Shown here: one piece after another, positions 1 through 8,162 of the stretch
Layout of the letters: each line of letters begins with the position of its first letter
How positions within the stretch are numbered: position 1 is the first letter of the stretch
DNA from: Streptomyces sp. MA5143a
Lineage (GTDB): Bacteria; Actinomycetota; Actinomycetes; Streptomycetales; Streptomycetaceae
Length of the DNA: 64,000 bases
Reading direction: 5' to 3'
NCBI RefSeq assembly: GCF_900290235.1
Contig: NZ_OLMK01000087.1
Location: 1 to 64,000, forward strand
Notes under the pieces: model-generated
Told to the model about the DNA's origin: nothing
Databases searched by the model: none
The model's input: the letters and a program-made list of their open reading frames with translations, nothing else
Translations under genes and position numbers: made by a program

Positions 1-27
1 AACACGCCCTAGTGCCATGAGACGCCG

Positions 28-53
28 GCCGCTCCCCTCCCAAGAGGAGCGGC
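28..53 (-). terminator. Hairpin downstream of the TerD gene
   Basis: An 8-bp perfect stem (GCCGCTCC at 28-35 with GGAGCGGC at 46-53) and a 10-nt loop lie just past the stop of the minus-strand TerD gene. There is no T tract, which is usual for high-GC actinomycete terminators. Confidence 0.45.
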
Positions 54-71
54 TCTCTTCACACGGGGCGG

Positions 72-1400
72 CTACTTCCTGCCGGGTGTCCAGTTCATGC
101 CCCACCCGTAGGCGTGGTCGACCGTGCGCTGGGGGCTGACGCCGCGCTCGGGGACGAGGTAGCGGGCCTCGCGCTGGACGATGAGGTCGCCGCCCTGGTT
201 GGTGATGAGGGCGAGCGCGCAGACGGTGGAGGGGACGGTGCACTCGTCGAGGGAGAAGTCGACGGGCGCCCCGTACTGGGGCTGGAGCGTGACCGTCGCG
301 TGGAGGTCCGCGAAGGAGCGGGCCCCCTCGTAGATGGTCACGAAGATGAGGATGCGCCGGAAGGCGTTCTTCTGGTCGAGGTTGATGGTGAGGTTCTCGC
401 CGCTCGACACCGCCCCGGTGCGGTCGTCGCCGTCGAGGTGGATGAAGGGCGGGCGGTGCAGCGCCCCGAAGGCGTTGCCGAGCGCCTGGACGACGCCCTT
501 GCTGCCGTCGGACAGTTCGAACAGGGCGCAGAGGTCGAGGTCGAGGTCGGCGTGCATGGCGACGGCCCGGCCCAGCTTGCTGCCCCACCCGGTGAACTGT
601 TTGCGCACCTCCCAGTTGAGGTTGACGCGCATGGCGCCGGATGTGCCGCCCTGCTTGGTCAGGGAGACCGCCGGGGCCTCCTTGGTGAGCGTGACCTTGG
701 TGAGGCGCACGGGGGCCGGCGGCGCGGTGGGCGGGGCCGGGGGCACGGGCGGCGCGGTCGTCACCGGCGGCGGCACGGTGACGGGCGGGGAGACGGGCGC
801 CTGCGGGGAGACGAGCGTGGGAGGAGACATCGGGGCCCGCGGGGACACCGGCGCCTGCGGGGCGGCGGCGTGCTGGGGTTCGTCCACGGTGATGCCGAAG
901 TCGGTGGCCAGTCCTTCGAGGCCGCTGCTGTAGCCCTGGCCGACGGCACGGAACTTCCAGGCTCCCTGCCGACGGTAGAACTCGCCGAGCACGAAGGCCG
1001 TCTCGACGCCGGCGTCCGCGCTGTCGAAGCGCGCGACCTCGGTGCCGGCCCGCTCGTCGAGCACACGGATGTACAGGCCGGGCACCTGCCCGAACGTTCC
1101 TCCGTCGGCGGACGCCGCCAGCACCACCGTCTCGACGGCGGGCTCCACGCGCGTGAGGTCGACGTGCAGGGAGTCGGTCACCTGTCCGCCGATGTCCTGT
1201 TTGCCACCGTGCCGGACGGCGCCGGAGGAGTGCGCGGGCTGGTTGTAGAAGACGAAGTCCGCGTCGGAGCGGACCTTCCCCCCGGTCAGCAGCAGCGCCG
1301 ACGCGTCGGCGTCCGGCACACCCGGTCCGGAGCGCCAGCCCAATTCCACGCGTAGCGCGGCCGTCGGCACCGCGACGTTCGATCCTTTCGGCATTGTCAT
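72..1400 (-). CDS. Double TerD-domain protein with proline-rich linker
   Basis: Protein of 442 aa. The N-terminal half (about 1-160) is a TerD domain: it begins MTMPKGSN and carries the family block VLGEFYRRQGAWKFRAVGQG. A linker (about 165-235) rich in Pro, Val, Ser and Ala with APVSP-type repeats leads to a second TerD-like domain with a putative Ca2+-binding DGDDRTG and a SGENLTINL strand. TerD proteins are Ca2+-binding cytoplasmic or membrane-peripheral proteins of the tellurite/stress-response ter systems; the exact biochemical role is unsettled. I chose the ATG at 1400, where the TerD domain starts, over an upstream ATG at 1454; a G-rich stretch precedes it. No other ter genes are adjacent. 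Confidence 0.9.
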   Translation of the reverse strand: MTMPKGSNVAVPTAALRVELGWRSGPGVPDADASALLLTGGKVRSDADFVFYNQPAHSSGAVRHGGKQDIGGQVTDSLHVDLTRVEPAVETVVLAASADGGTFGQVPGLYIRVLDERAGTEVARFDSADAGVETAFVLGEFYRRQGAWKFRAVGQGYSSGLEGLATDFGITVDEPQHAAAPQAPVSPRAPMSPPTLVSPQAPVSPPVTVPPPVTTAPPVPPAPPTAPPAPVRLTKVTLTKEAPAVSLTKQGGTSGAMRVNLNWEVRKQFTGWGSKLGRAVAMHADLDLDLCALFELSDGSKGVVQALGNAFGALHRPPFIHLDGDDRTGAVSSGENLTINLDQKNAFRRILIFVTIYEGARSFADLHATVTLQPQYGAPVDFSLDECTVPSTVCALALITNQGGDLIVQREARYLVPERGVSPQRTVDHAYGWGMNWTPGRK

Positions 1401-1717
1401 GTCCGCCCCCATCAGAAGGTCACCCGCAAGGGTCATCGCCAGGCCGCGTCCCACGCAGTCCGCCCGAACCGTCCGGCCCGCCTGTCGGCGCCAAACCTAT
1501 TCCCCCGACGCCCGAACCCCCAGAAGCCGTACCGAAAGATCAGTGGCCAACCCCCGGTAACCCGCCCGGAACTCGGCCTTTACACGATCACAGCCCTTTT
1601 CGCTGCCCTTTTTCGCCGAGTTCGCTCGCATTGGGGATCCAGCGTCACGGCGGACACGGAAAACAACCCTCTTATCGGTCTCCCCAACCAGCACATCGTG
1701 GGCTTAACTTATGTGCC
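1401..1717. other. Divergent intergenic region
   Basis: About 317 bp lie between the divergent TerD gene and the small Pro/Gln-rich protein. The part nearest 1718 is richer in A and T and probably holds promoters, but I see no convincing -35/-10 pair, repeat or small gene. Confidence 0.4.
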
Positions 1718-2167
1718 ATGACCTCCCCCCGCTCCACCTACGGCGGCGGTTACTACTCCGCCTCGTCCTTCGCGGACACCCCGATCTACGACTCTCTGGT
1801 CGCCGAGCGGGGAACCCCTCAGATCGCGCCGATCCGAGTCCCGGCCGCGTACGACACGCCGGGCAGCAATCTGCCCGCCCTCCCGTCGGCGCTCCCCGCG
1901 CTGTCGGCGGGCCCCTCGCAGCCCTCGCCCGCCTACGGTTATCCGCAGGCCCAGCAGCCGTCGCCACTACAGCAGGCGCCGACCGCGTACATCCCGCAGC
2001 AGGCCGGGGGTCCGCGTGGCTACCCCGGCGCGCAGCAGCCGCAGCAGCAACGCCCCATGGGCCCCGGCACGGGCTACGAGGCCATGCGCCCCGCCGCCCC
2101 GCGCCCGGCACCCACGGCCCCGTACCAGCAGGATCCGTACAACGGCCAGCAGTACCGCGGGTACTGA
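1718..2167 (+). CDS. Small Pro/Gln/Tyr-rich protein, conserved in Streptomyces
   Basis: A 149-aa low-complexity protein. The first ~50 residues (MTSPRSTYGGGYYSAS onward, including DTPIYDSLVAERGTPQIAP) are the ordered-looking conserved part. The rest is Pro, Gln, Ala, Gly and Tyr rich and ends QQYRGY. I recall this N-terminal block as a Streptomyces family of unknown function (DUF6643-like). It has no signal peptide or membrane segment. A longer frame runs upstream, but the ATG at 1718 is where the conserved block begins. A hairpin overlaps its stop codon. Confidence 0.8.
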   Translation: MTSPRSTYGGGYYSASSFADTPIYDSLVAERGTPQIAPIRVPAAYDTPGSNLPALPSALPALSAGPSQPSPAYGYPQAQQPSPLQQAPTAYIPQQAGGPRGYPGAQQPQQQRPMGPGTGYEAMRPAAPRPAPTAPYQQDPYNGQQYRGY

Positions 2168-2177
2168 GCCGCGGTAC
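2152..2177 (+). terminator. Hairpin overlapping the stop codon
   Basis: A perfect 9-bp stem (GTACCGCGG at 2152-2160 with CCGCGGTAC at 2169-2177) and an 8-nt loop straddle the stop codon of the small Pro/Gln-rich gene. It would separate that gene from the MOSC gene. Confidence 0.45.
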
Positions 2178-2234
2178 CGAGCCGACTGAAACATTCCGCG
2201 TGGGGTGGTCACCGCCGTTTGGCAGGATGGCCCC

Positions 2235-3059
2235 ATGGGGAATCCGTCACTGCACTCGATCCACGTCCACCCGCTGAAGGCGGCCCGGGGCTTCGCCCCC
2301 GAGGAGGCCGTCGTGGAGCCCTGGGGTCTGGCGGGTGACCGTCGCTGGGTGCTGGTCGACGACTCGGGCAAGGTCATCACACAACGTCCGCATCCGCGCA
2401 TGGCGTTGGCCGCCGCCGGGCTGGGGCCCGGCGGCGGCGTCGTGCTGTCCGCGCCCGGCCGCGAGCAGCTCACCGTCGCCGTACCCGGACCGGCCCCGAC
2501 GGTCACGGTGGAGATCTGGCAGGACAAGGTGGAGGCGGTCCCCGCCGACGCGTCCGCGCACGCCTGGTTCAGCGACTACCTGGGCGTCCCCGTCCGCCTG
2601 GTCCACCTGGACGACCCCGCGACCCGTCGCCCCGTCGACCCCGAGTTCGCCCGTCCCGGCGAGACGGTCAGCTTCGCCGACGGCTACCCGCTGCTGCTCA
2701 CCACCCTCGGCTCGCTCGACGCGCTCAACTCCCTGATCGCCCACGGCGACCATCCCGAGGAGGGCCCGCTGCCCATGAGCCGCTTCCGGCCGAACGTCGT
2801 GGTGGACGGCACTGAGGGGTGGGCCGAGGACGGCTGGCGGCGCGTCGCCATCGGCGAGGTCACCTTCCGGGTCGCCAAGATGTGCGGGCGGTGTGTGGTG
2901 ACCACCACCGACCAGGACACCGCCCAGCGGGGCCGGGAGCCGCTGCGGACCCTCGCGCGGCACCGGCGGTTCGGGGACAAGCTGGTCTTCGGGCAGAACC
3001 TCGTTCCGGAATCCCGCGGCACGGTTCGGATCGGCGATCCGGTGCGCGTGCTCGAATAG
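2235..3059 (+). CDS. MOSC domain protein (molybdenum-cofactor-sulfurase-like)
   Basis: A 274-aa cytoplasmic protein. The N-terminal beta-barrel domain (about 1-115) opens with SIHVHPLKAARG and GDRRWVLVD. The MOSC domain (about 125-274) carries the conserved cysteine block MCGRCVVTTTDQDT and the closing FGQNLVPE...GTVRIGDPV. MOSC proteins bind sulfur as a persulfide, or act with molybdenum cofactor in sulfuration or reductive reactions. The ATG at 2235 fits the domain start better than the GTG 30 nt upstream. No molybdoenzyme gene is adjacent, so the substrate is unknown. Confidence 0.88.
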   Translation: MGNPSLHSIHVHPLKAARGFAPEEAVVEPWGLAGDRRWVLVDDSGKVITQRPHPRMALAAAGLGPGGGVVLSAPGREQLTVAVPGPAPTVTVEIWQDKVEAVPADASAHAWFSDYLGVPVRLVHLDDPATRRPVDPEFARPGETVSFADGYPLLLTTLGSLDALNSLIAHGDHPEEGPLPMSRFRPNVVVDGTEGWAEDGWRRVAIGEVTFRVAKMCGRCVVTTTDQDTAQRGREPLRTLARHRRFGDKLVFGQNLVPESRGTVRIGDPVRVLE

Positions 3060-3309
3060 CCTTGCGGATAAGGGGTGTTCGGGTCGTGGAGATCCCCGCG
3101 TACGCATGGGAGTACCATCCACCTTGAAAATTCAACATCCTGGATTCGGTCGGCGGTCGGGAACACAGGTACCCGGCCCGGCCGTTGGGCCTTTGTGAGA
3201 AGTTCATGAGGAGGCCGGTCGGAGAGGTGATTTCACTCTCTCTTCACCGGTACCGCGCGTGGGCGTCCCCGCTGGGGGTTATCACGGACGCGGAAGGGGG
3301 CGTGGGACA

Positions 3310-3933
3310 GTGCGGGCAATCGGCGGGCTGGGCGCATTCGGCGGGCTGTGGCGTTGGCGCCACAATCCCCTGCGCCGGACGACCGATCTCGTCGAGGCGT
3401 GGCTGGCGTTCGCGGCCCTCACGCTGATCCTCGTCGCCGCCCCCCTGGTCGGCGCCGTCGTCGGGACGGCCACCCAGGGCTCCTTGCAGCAGTCCGTGCG
3501 GGACCAGCGGGCGGCCCGGCACCTGGTGGCGGCCACCGTCGTCAAGCGGGTCGCCGGCTCCCCGTTCGACCCCGACCCCGAGACGTCGACCTCCCGCGAC
3601 CGGCACAGCCGCGTGGTCGCCGACTGGACCGGCCCCGACGGCACCGACCGGCACGGCACGGTCCTGTCGGGCCTCAAGGACCCGCGGCCGGGGGACCGTT
3701 TCGCGCTGTGGACGGACGCCCAGGGCCGCACGGTCGGCCGGCCGCTCGACAGCGCGACCGCGACGACCCACGCGGTCCTCGCCGGATTCGGTGCGACCGT
3801 CCTGGCCGCGGGCTTCATCGAGGGGTGCAGACGGCTGATCGTCTGGCGCATGATCCGCCACCGGTACGTCCGCCTGGACCAGGCATGGGACAAGGCGGGG
3901 CCGGACTGGGGCAGGACGGGCACGGGCAGCTGA
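3310..3933 (+). CDS. Two-pass membrane protein, Rv1733c-like
   Basis: A 207-aa protein of the Rv1733c-like actinobacterial family. The N-terminus contains LWRWRHNPLRRTTDLVEAW, followed by a first membrane helix (about 30-55). An extracytoplasmic domain of ~90 residues includes a WTGPDGTDRHG stretch. A second helix lies near 150-172, with a basic cytoplasmic tail. I place the start at the GTG at 3310 because GGAAGGGGG sits 9 nt upstream; an ATG at 3259 would add a non-conserved Gly/Arg stretch. The function of the family is not known. Confidence 0.75.
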   Translation: MRAIGGLGAFGGLWRWRHNPLRRTTDLVEAWLAFAALTLILVAAPLVGAVVGTATQGSLQQSVRDQRAARHLVAATVVKRVAGSPFDPDPETSTSRDRHSRVVADWTGPDGTDRHGTVLSGLKDPRPGDRFALWTDAQGRTVGRPLDSATATTHAVLAGFGATVLAAGFIEGCRRLIVWRMIRHRYVRLDQAWDKAGPDWGRTGTGS

Positions 3934-4044
3934 CGGCCTTCCCACTCCGGTCAACTCGCCCTGCCCGCGCACGCTACGGTGGACCGACCAGCCGAACTGT
4001 TCGGCATCGACCCGCGTTCCACGAGGTGGGGGCACAGCAACGCC

Positions 4045-6489
4045 ATGGCACAGGGCACGGTCCAGGTGACGCACACCGGTACATCGCGGTGGCGGCGCCG
4101 CACGGGTGAGTACACATCGCTCGCCGCGGCCCTGGAGGCCGCGAGCGACGGCGATGTGCTCATCGTCGCTCCCGGCACGTACCGGGAGAACCTCGTCGTG
4201 CAGCGCGGGGTCACGCTGCGCGGCCCCGAGGGATCGCCCGGCTCGGTCCGCATCGCACCCGTGGACGGTGTGCCGCTCACGGTGTCCGCCTCGGCCGTGG
4301 TACAGGATCTGCACGTGGAGGGCCAGGACGCGGCGGCGCCTGCGCTGCTCGTCGAGGAGGGCACGCCCGAGCTGCTGGACCTCAGGATCGTGACCCGCTC
4401 CGCGGTCGGCATCGAGGTGCGCGGCACCGCCCGCCCGACGGTCCGGCGGTGCACGGTCGACAACCCCGCCGGGATCGGTATCGCCGTCGTCGACGGCGGG
4501 GGCGGGGTGTTCGAGGAGTGCGAGGTCGTCGCGGCCGGGCAGGCCGGTGTCGCGGTGCGCGGCGGCGGCCATCCACGGCTCGACCGGTGCCGGGTGCACC
4601 ACGCCTCCGGCTCGGGCCTGACGGCGACGGGCGAGAACTCCGCCCTGGAGGCCGTCGGTTGCGAGATCTACGAGGTCCGGGGCAGCGGCGTCCAGATCAC
4701 CGGGCGGGCCACCGCCCATCTCACCGACTGCGATGTGCACCGTACGACCGCGGACGGCGTCACGCTGGACACGGACGCCGTGCTCACCCTGGCGGACTGC
4801 CGCATCCACGACATCCCGGAGAACGCGGTGGATCTGCGTTCCCGCTCCGTGCTCACCCTGACCCGCACCACGGTGCGCCAGTTCGGGCGCAACGGACTGT
4901 CGGTGTGGGACCCGGGCACCCGCGTGGACGCCAACCAGTGCGAGATCTTCGACAGCACGGGCGACTATCCCGCCGTCTGGATCAGCGACGGCGCCACGGC
5001 CGTCCTGGAGTCCTGCCGGGTCCACGACGTGCCGGACGCCCTGTTCGTCCTGGACCGGGGGTCGCGCGCGGACGTCGTGGACAGCGATCTGTCACAGGTG
5101 CGGAACACGGCGGTGTCGGTGAGCGACGGCGCGACCGCTCAGCTCGACGACTGCCGGATCCGGGACGCGGCGACCGGCGCCTGGTTCCGCGACCACGGCA
5201 GCGGCGGCACCCTCAACGGCTGCACCCTGGACGGCACGCAGACCGGAGTGATCGTCACCAAGGGCGCGGACCCCACCATCGAGCGCTGCACGGTCACCTC
5301 GCCCGCCGAGGCGGGCTTCTACGTCTCGGCCGAGGGCCGCGGCAGCTTCCTCAACTGCCGGGTCACCGGCAGCGGGGGCTACGGCTTCCACATCATCGAC
5401 GGCTGCCGCGCGACCCTGCGCAAATGCCGTACGGAGCGCTGCGCGCGCGGCGGTTACGAGTTCGCGGAGGGCGGCCCCGGCTCCTTGGGCGGCGGGCCCG
5501 TGGTCGAGGACTGCACCAGCGACGAGAGCGCCGGCGTGCGGCCCCCGGTCGCGCACGAGACGGCGACGCAGAGCGCGCCCCTCTCCCCCGGCCTGCTGGG
5601 CTCCATCCCCGGCCAGCGCACCGTCGAACCGCAGCCGCCGGCGGTCACCGCGCCCGCAGCGGAACCCGAGCAGCCGGCCCGGACGTCGAAGGCCGTGCTC
5701 GGTGAACTGGACGCGCTGGTCGGCCTGGACAGCGTCAAGCGCGAGGTGCGGGCCCTCACGGACATGATCGAGGTGGGCCGCCGTCGCCAGCAGGCCGGTC
5801 TGAAGGCCGCCTCCGTCAAGCGGCACCTCGTCTTCACCGGCTCCCCCGGCACCGGAAAGACCACGGTCGCCCGTCTCTACGGCGAGATCCTGGCGTCCCT
5901 CGGTGTCCTGGACAAGGGCCATCTCGTCGAGGTGTCCCGTGTGGACCTGGTCGGCGAGCACATCGGGTCCACCGCCATCCGCACCCAGGAGGCCTTCGAA
6001 CGCGCCCGCGGCGGGGTGCTGTTCATCGACGAGGCGTACGCACTGTCCCCCGAGGACTCCGGGCGGGACTTCGGCAAGGAGGCCATCGACACACTCGTGA
6101 AGCTGATGGAGGACCACCGCGACGCGGTCGTGGTGATCGTCGCCGGCTACACGGCCGAGATGGAGCGCTTCCTCACCGTCAACCCCGGTGTGGCGTCCCG
6201 CTTCTCCCGCACGATCACCTTCGACGACTACGAGCCCGCGGAGCTCCTGCGGATCGTCGGGCAGCAGGCAGAGGAGCACGAGTACCGGCTGGCGCCGGGC
6301 GCGGGCGAGGCCCTGCTGAAGTACTTCACGGCGATCCCCAAGGGCCCCGCCTTCGGCAACGGCCGTACCGCGCGGCAGACCTTCGAGGCGATGGTGGAGC
6401 GTCACGCGAGCCGGGTCGCCCAGGTCGACGAACCCAGCACCGACGACCTGACGTTGCTGTACGCGGAGGACCTCCCCGACCTGCCGTGA
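4045..6489 (+). CDS. Parallel beta-helix / CbxX-type AAA+ ATPase fusion (copy 1)
   Basis: An 814-aa protein. Residues ~15-490 form a right-handed parallel beta-helix made of many short turns of the form C-[RTE]-[IV]-x-D/H-...-G-[VI], starting with the pectate-lyase-like SLAAALEAASDGDVLIVAPGTY. After a Pro/Ala linker (~500-550) comes an AAA+ domain of the CbxX/CfqX class (~555-814) with Walker A GSPGTGKTT at 599-607 and Walker B FIDEAYAL (D662, E663). This ATPase class includes EccA, the cytosolic ATPase of mycobacterial ESX systems. A paralogue lies at 29463-32147, and the two flank a type VII-like locus. No signal peptide is visible, so the helix probably acts in the cytoplasm. Start ATG at 4045 is preceded by GAGGTGGGGG. 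Confidence 0.9.
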   Translation: MAQGTVQVTHTGTSRWRRRTGEYTSLAAALEAASDGDVLIVAPGTYRENLVVQRGVTLRGPEGSPGSVRIAPVDGVPLTVSASAVVQDLHVEGQDAAAPALLVEEGTPELLDLRIVTRSAVGIEVRGTARPTVRRCTVDNPAGIGIAVVDGGGGVFEECEVVAAGQAGVAVRGGGHPRLDRCRVHHASGSGLTATGENSALEAVGCEIYEVRGSGVQITGRATAHLTDCDVHRTTADGVTLDTDAVLTLADCRIHDIPENAVDLRSRSVLTLTRTTVRQFGRNGLSVWDPGTRVDANQCEIFDSTGDYPAVWISDGATAVLESCRVHDVPDALFVLDRGSRADVVDSDLSQVRNTAVSVSDGATAQLDDCRIRDAATGAWFRDHGSGGTLNGCTLDGTQTGVIVTKGADPTIERCTVTSPAEAGFYVSAEGRGSFLNCRVTGSGGYGFHIIDGCRATLRKCRTERCARGGYEFAEGGPGSLGGGPVVEDCTSDESAGVRPPVAHETATQSAPLSPGLLGSIPGQRTVEPQPPAVTAPAAEPEQPARTSKAVLGELDALVGLDSVKREVRALTDMIEVGRRRQQAGLKAASVKRHLVFTGSPGTGKTTVARLYGEILASLGVLDKGHLVEVSRVDLVGEHIGSTAIRTQEAFERARGGVLFIDEAYALSPEDSGRDFGKEAIDTLVKLMEDHRDAVVVIVAGYTAEMERFLTVNPGVASRFSRTITFDDYEPAELLRIVGQQAEEHEYRLAPGAGEALLKYFTAIPKGPAFGNGRTARQTFEAMVERHASRVAQVDEPSTDDLTLLYAEDLPDLP

Positions 6490-6529
6490 CGGCTCCCCCG
6501 CCGCCCGCCGCGGAGCCGTCGGGGCGCGG

Positions 6530-6553
6530 CCCCCTGGGGTGAGCCCCAGGGGG
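6530..6553 (+). terminator. Strong GC hairpin after the beta-helix/AAA+ gene
   Basis: CCCCCTGGGG (6530-6539) and CCCCAGGGGG (6544-6553) form a perfect 10-bp stem around a TGAG loop, about 40 bp past the stop codon at 6489. Confidence 0.6.
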
Positions 6554-6612
6554 AGAACCCCACCACAGGTGTGCGGTCGGCCGGATGGGGCCGAGGGGCC
6601 CCGGCCGACAGC

Positions 6613-8127
6613 ATGATCCCCATGACGCATCGCACTCGACGAGCCCTCGTCCTCGCCCTGTCCGTCTCGGCCGCCGCCACCACGCTGACCGCCCTCGCCG
6701 GCCCGGCGGCCGGCGCGCCCTCCGCCCCGTCCGCACTCACCTGGCGCCCCTGCGCGCAGCCCGGCGGCCCCACCGACCAGGAGTGCGCCGACCTGCCCGT
6801 CCCGCTCGACTACCGCGACCCCGACGGCCCCCGGCTCACGCTCGCCGTATCGCGGCTGCGCAGTGAGCACCCGGAGGCACGGCGCGGCACGCTGCTGGTG
6901 ATCCCGGGCGGACCGGGCGGTTCGGGCGTCCGACGCCTGACCCAGCAGGGGAAGGCGCTGCGCGGGCAACTCGGCGGCGCGTACGACATCGTCAGCCTGG
7001 ACCCGCGTGGTGTCGGCGGCAGCACACGGGCGAGCTGCGGTCTCCCCGCCGAGGACCGGCACCTGGTGACCCTGCGGTCCTGGCCCGCGCCCGACGGCGG
7101 CATCGGTGAGAACGTCGCACGGGCCCGGCGCACCGCCGAGGCGTGCGCGAGGAACGGCGGGGCCGTGCTGCGCAGCCTCAGCACCGCCAACGAGGTACGC
7201 GACATCGACCGTTTCCGGCGGGCCCTGGGCGAGGAGCGGCTGTCGGCGTACGGGGTGTCGTACGGGACGTACGTGGGTGCCGTCTATGCGCAGAAGTACC
7301 CGGAGCGGACCGATCGTTGGGTGATGGACAGCAACGACGACCCCGATCCGCGCCGGGTCGCGCGGCGCTGGCTGGAGAACATGGCACGGGGCGCGGAGGA
7401 CCGGTTCCCGGACTTCGCCGCCTGGGCCGCCGACCCGGCCCGCGCGCCGGAGGGCCTGCGGCTCGCGGGGCGGCCGGAGGACGTACGGCCGCTGTTCCTG
7501 GCCCTGGCGGCCGAACTGGACCGTACGCCGCGCGAGACGACCACCCGGGGCGTGCCGCTCACGGGCAACCGGCTGCGTCAGGCGATGCAGCTCGCCCTCT
7601 ACAACGACGCGTCCTTCGACAAGCTGGCCCTCCTGATACGGCAGGCCGGTGACCCGAGAGCTACGCCGGTCCTGCCGCCCGATCTGGCCGGGCCGCTGAG
7701 CGACGAGGACGCGGCGGCCGTGATGGCGGTGATCTGCAACGACGTGCGCTGGCCGACGTCGGTGGCGGCGCACGAGCGGGCGGTGGCCGAGCACCGCGTG
7801 CGGTACCCGCTCACGGCCGGCATGCCGGTGAACATCGGCCCGTGCTCCTTCTGGAGGGACCGGCCCGCGCAGAAGCCGACCCGGATCACCGACGACGGCC
7901 CGTCCAACATCCTGATGATCCAGAACCGGCGGGACCCGGCCACGCCCCATGTCGGCGCGCTGCGGATGCGGGCGGCCCTCGGCGACCGGGCGCGGCTCGT
8001 CACCGTGGAGCGCGGCGGCCACGGCGTCTACCTGGGCACGGGCAACGCGTGCGGCGACCGGACGGTGACCACGTTCCTGCTCACGGGACAGCGGCCCGAG
8101 CGGGATGTGACCTGCCCCGACGCGTAG
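6613..8127 (+). CDS. Secreted alpha/beta hydrolase, tripeptidyl-aminopeptidase (S33) family
   Basis: About 504 aa. The Sec signal peptide (basic THRTRR, hydrophobic core, Ala-rich AGPAAGA cleavage region) indicates export. The mature part is an alpha/beta hydrolase of the SlpD/SlpE-Tap type: oxyanion region VIPGGPGGSG, nucleophile motif GVSYG, a late Asp in NRRDPATP and the catalytic His in ERGGHG. These enzymes usually cleave N-terminal tripeptides or short peptides outside the cell. The start could be the ATG at 6613 or 6622; neither has a clear ribosome binding site. It is convergent with the EccC-like gene (35-bp gap). It lies inside the secretion locus, but a functional tie is only inference. 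Confidence 0.88.
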   Translation: MIPMTHRTRRALVLALSVSAAATTLTALAGPAAGAPSAPSALTWRPCAQPGGPTDQECADLPVPLDYRDPDGPRLTLAVSRLRSEHPEARRGTLLVIPGGPGGSGVRRLTQQGKALRGQLGGAYDIVSLDPRGVGGSTRASCGLPAEDRHLVTLRSWPAPDGGIGENVARARRTAEACARNGGAVLRSLSTANEVRDIDRFRRALGEERLSAYGVSYGTYVGAVYAQKYPERTDRWVMDSNDDPDPRRVARRWLENMARGAEDRFPDFAAWAADPARAPEGLRLAGRPEDVRPLFLALAAELDRTPRETTTRGVPLTGNRLRQAMQLALYNDASFDKLALLIRQAGDPRATPVLPPDLAGPLSDEDAAAVMAVICNDVRWPTSVAAHERAVAEHRVRYPLTAGMPVNIGPCSFWRDRPAQKPTRITDDGPSNILMIQNRRDPATPHVGALRMRAALGDRARLVTVERGGHGVYLGTGNACGDRTVTTFLLTGQRPERDVTCPDA

Positions 8128-8162
8128 GCGGGGCGTGCCCTGAGCGGCCCGGCCGTGCGCCG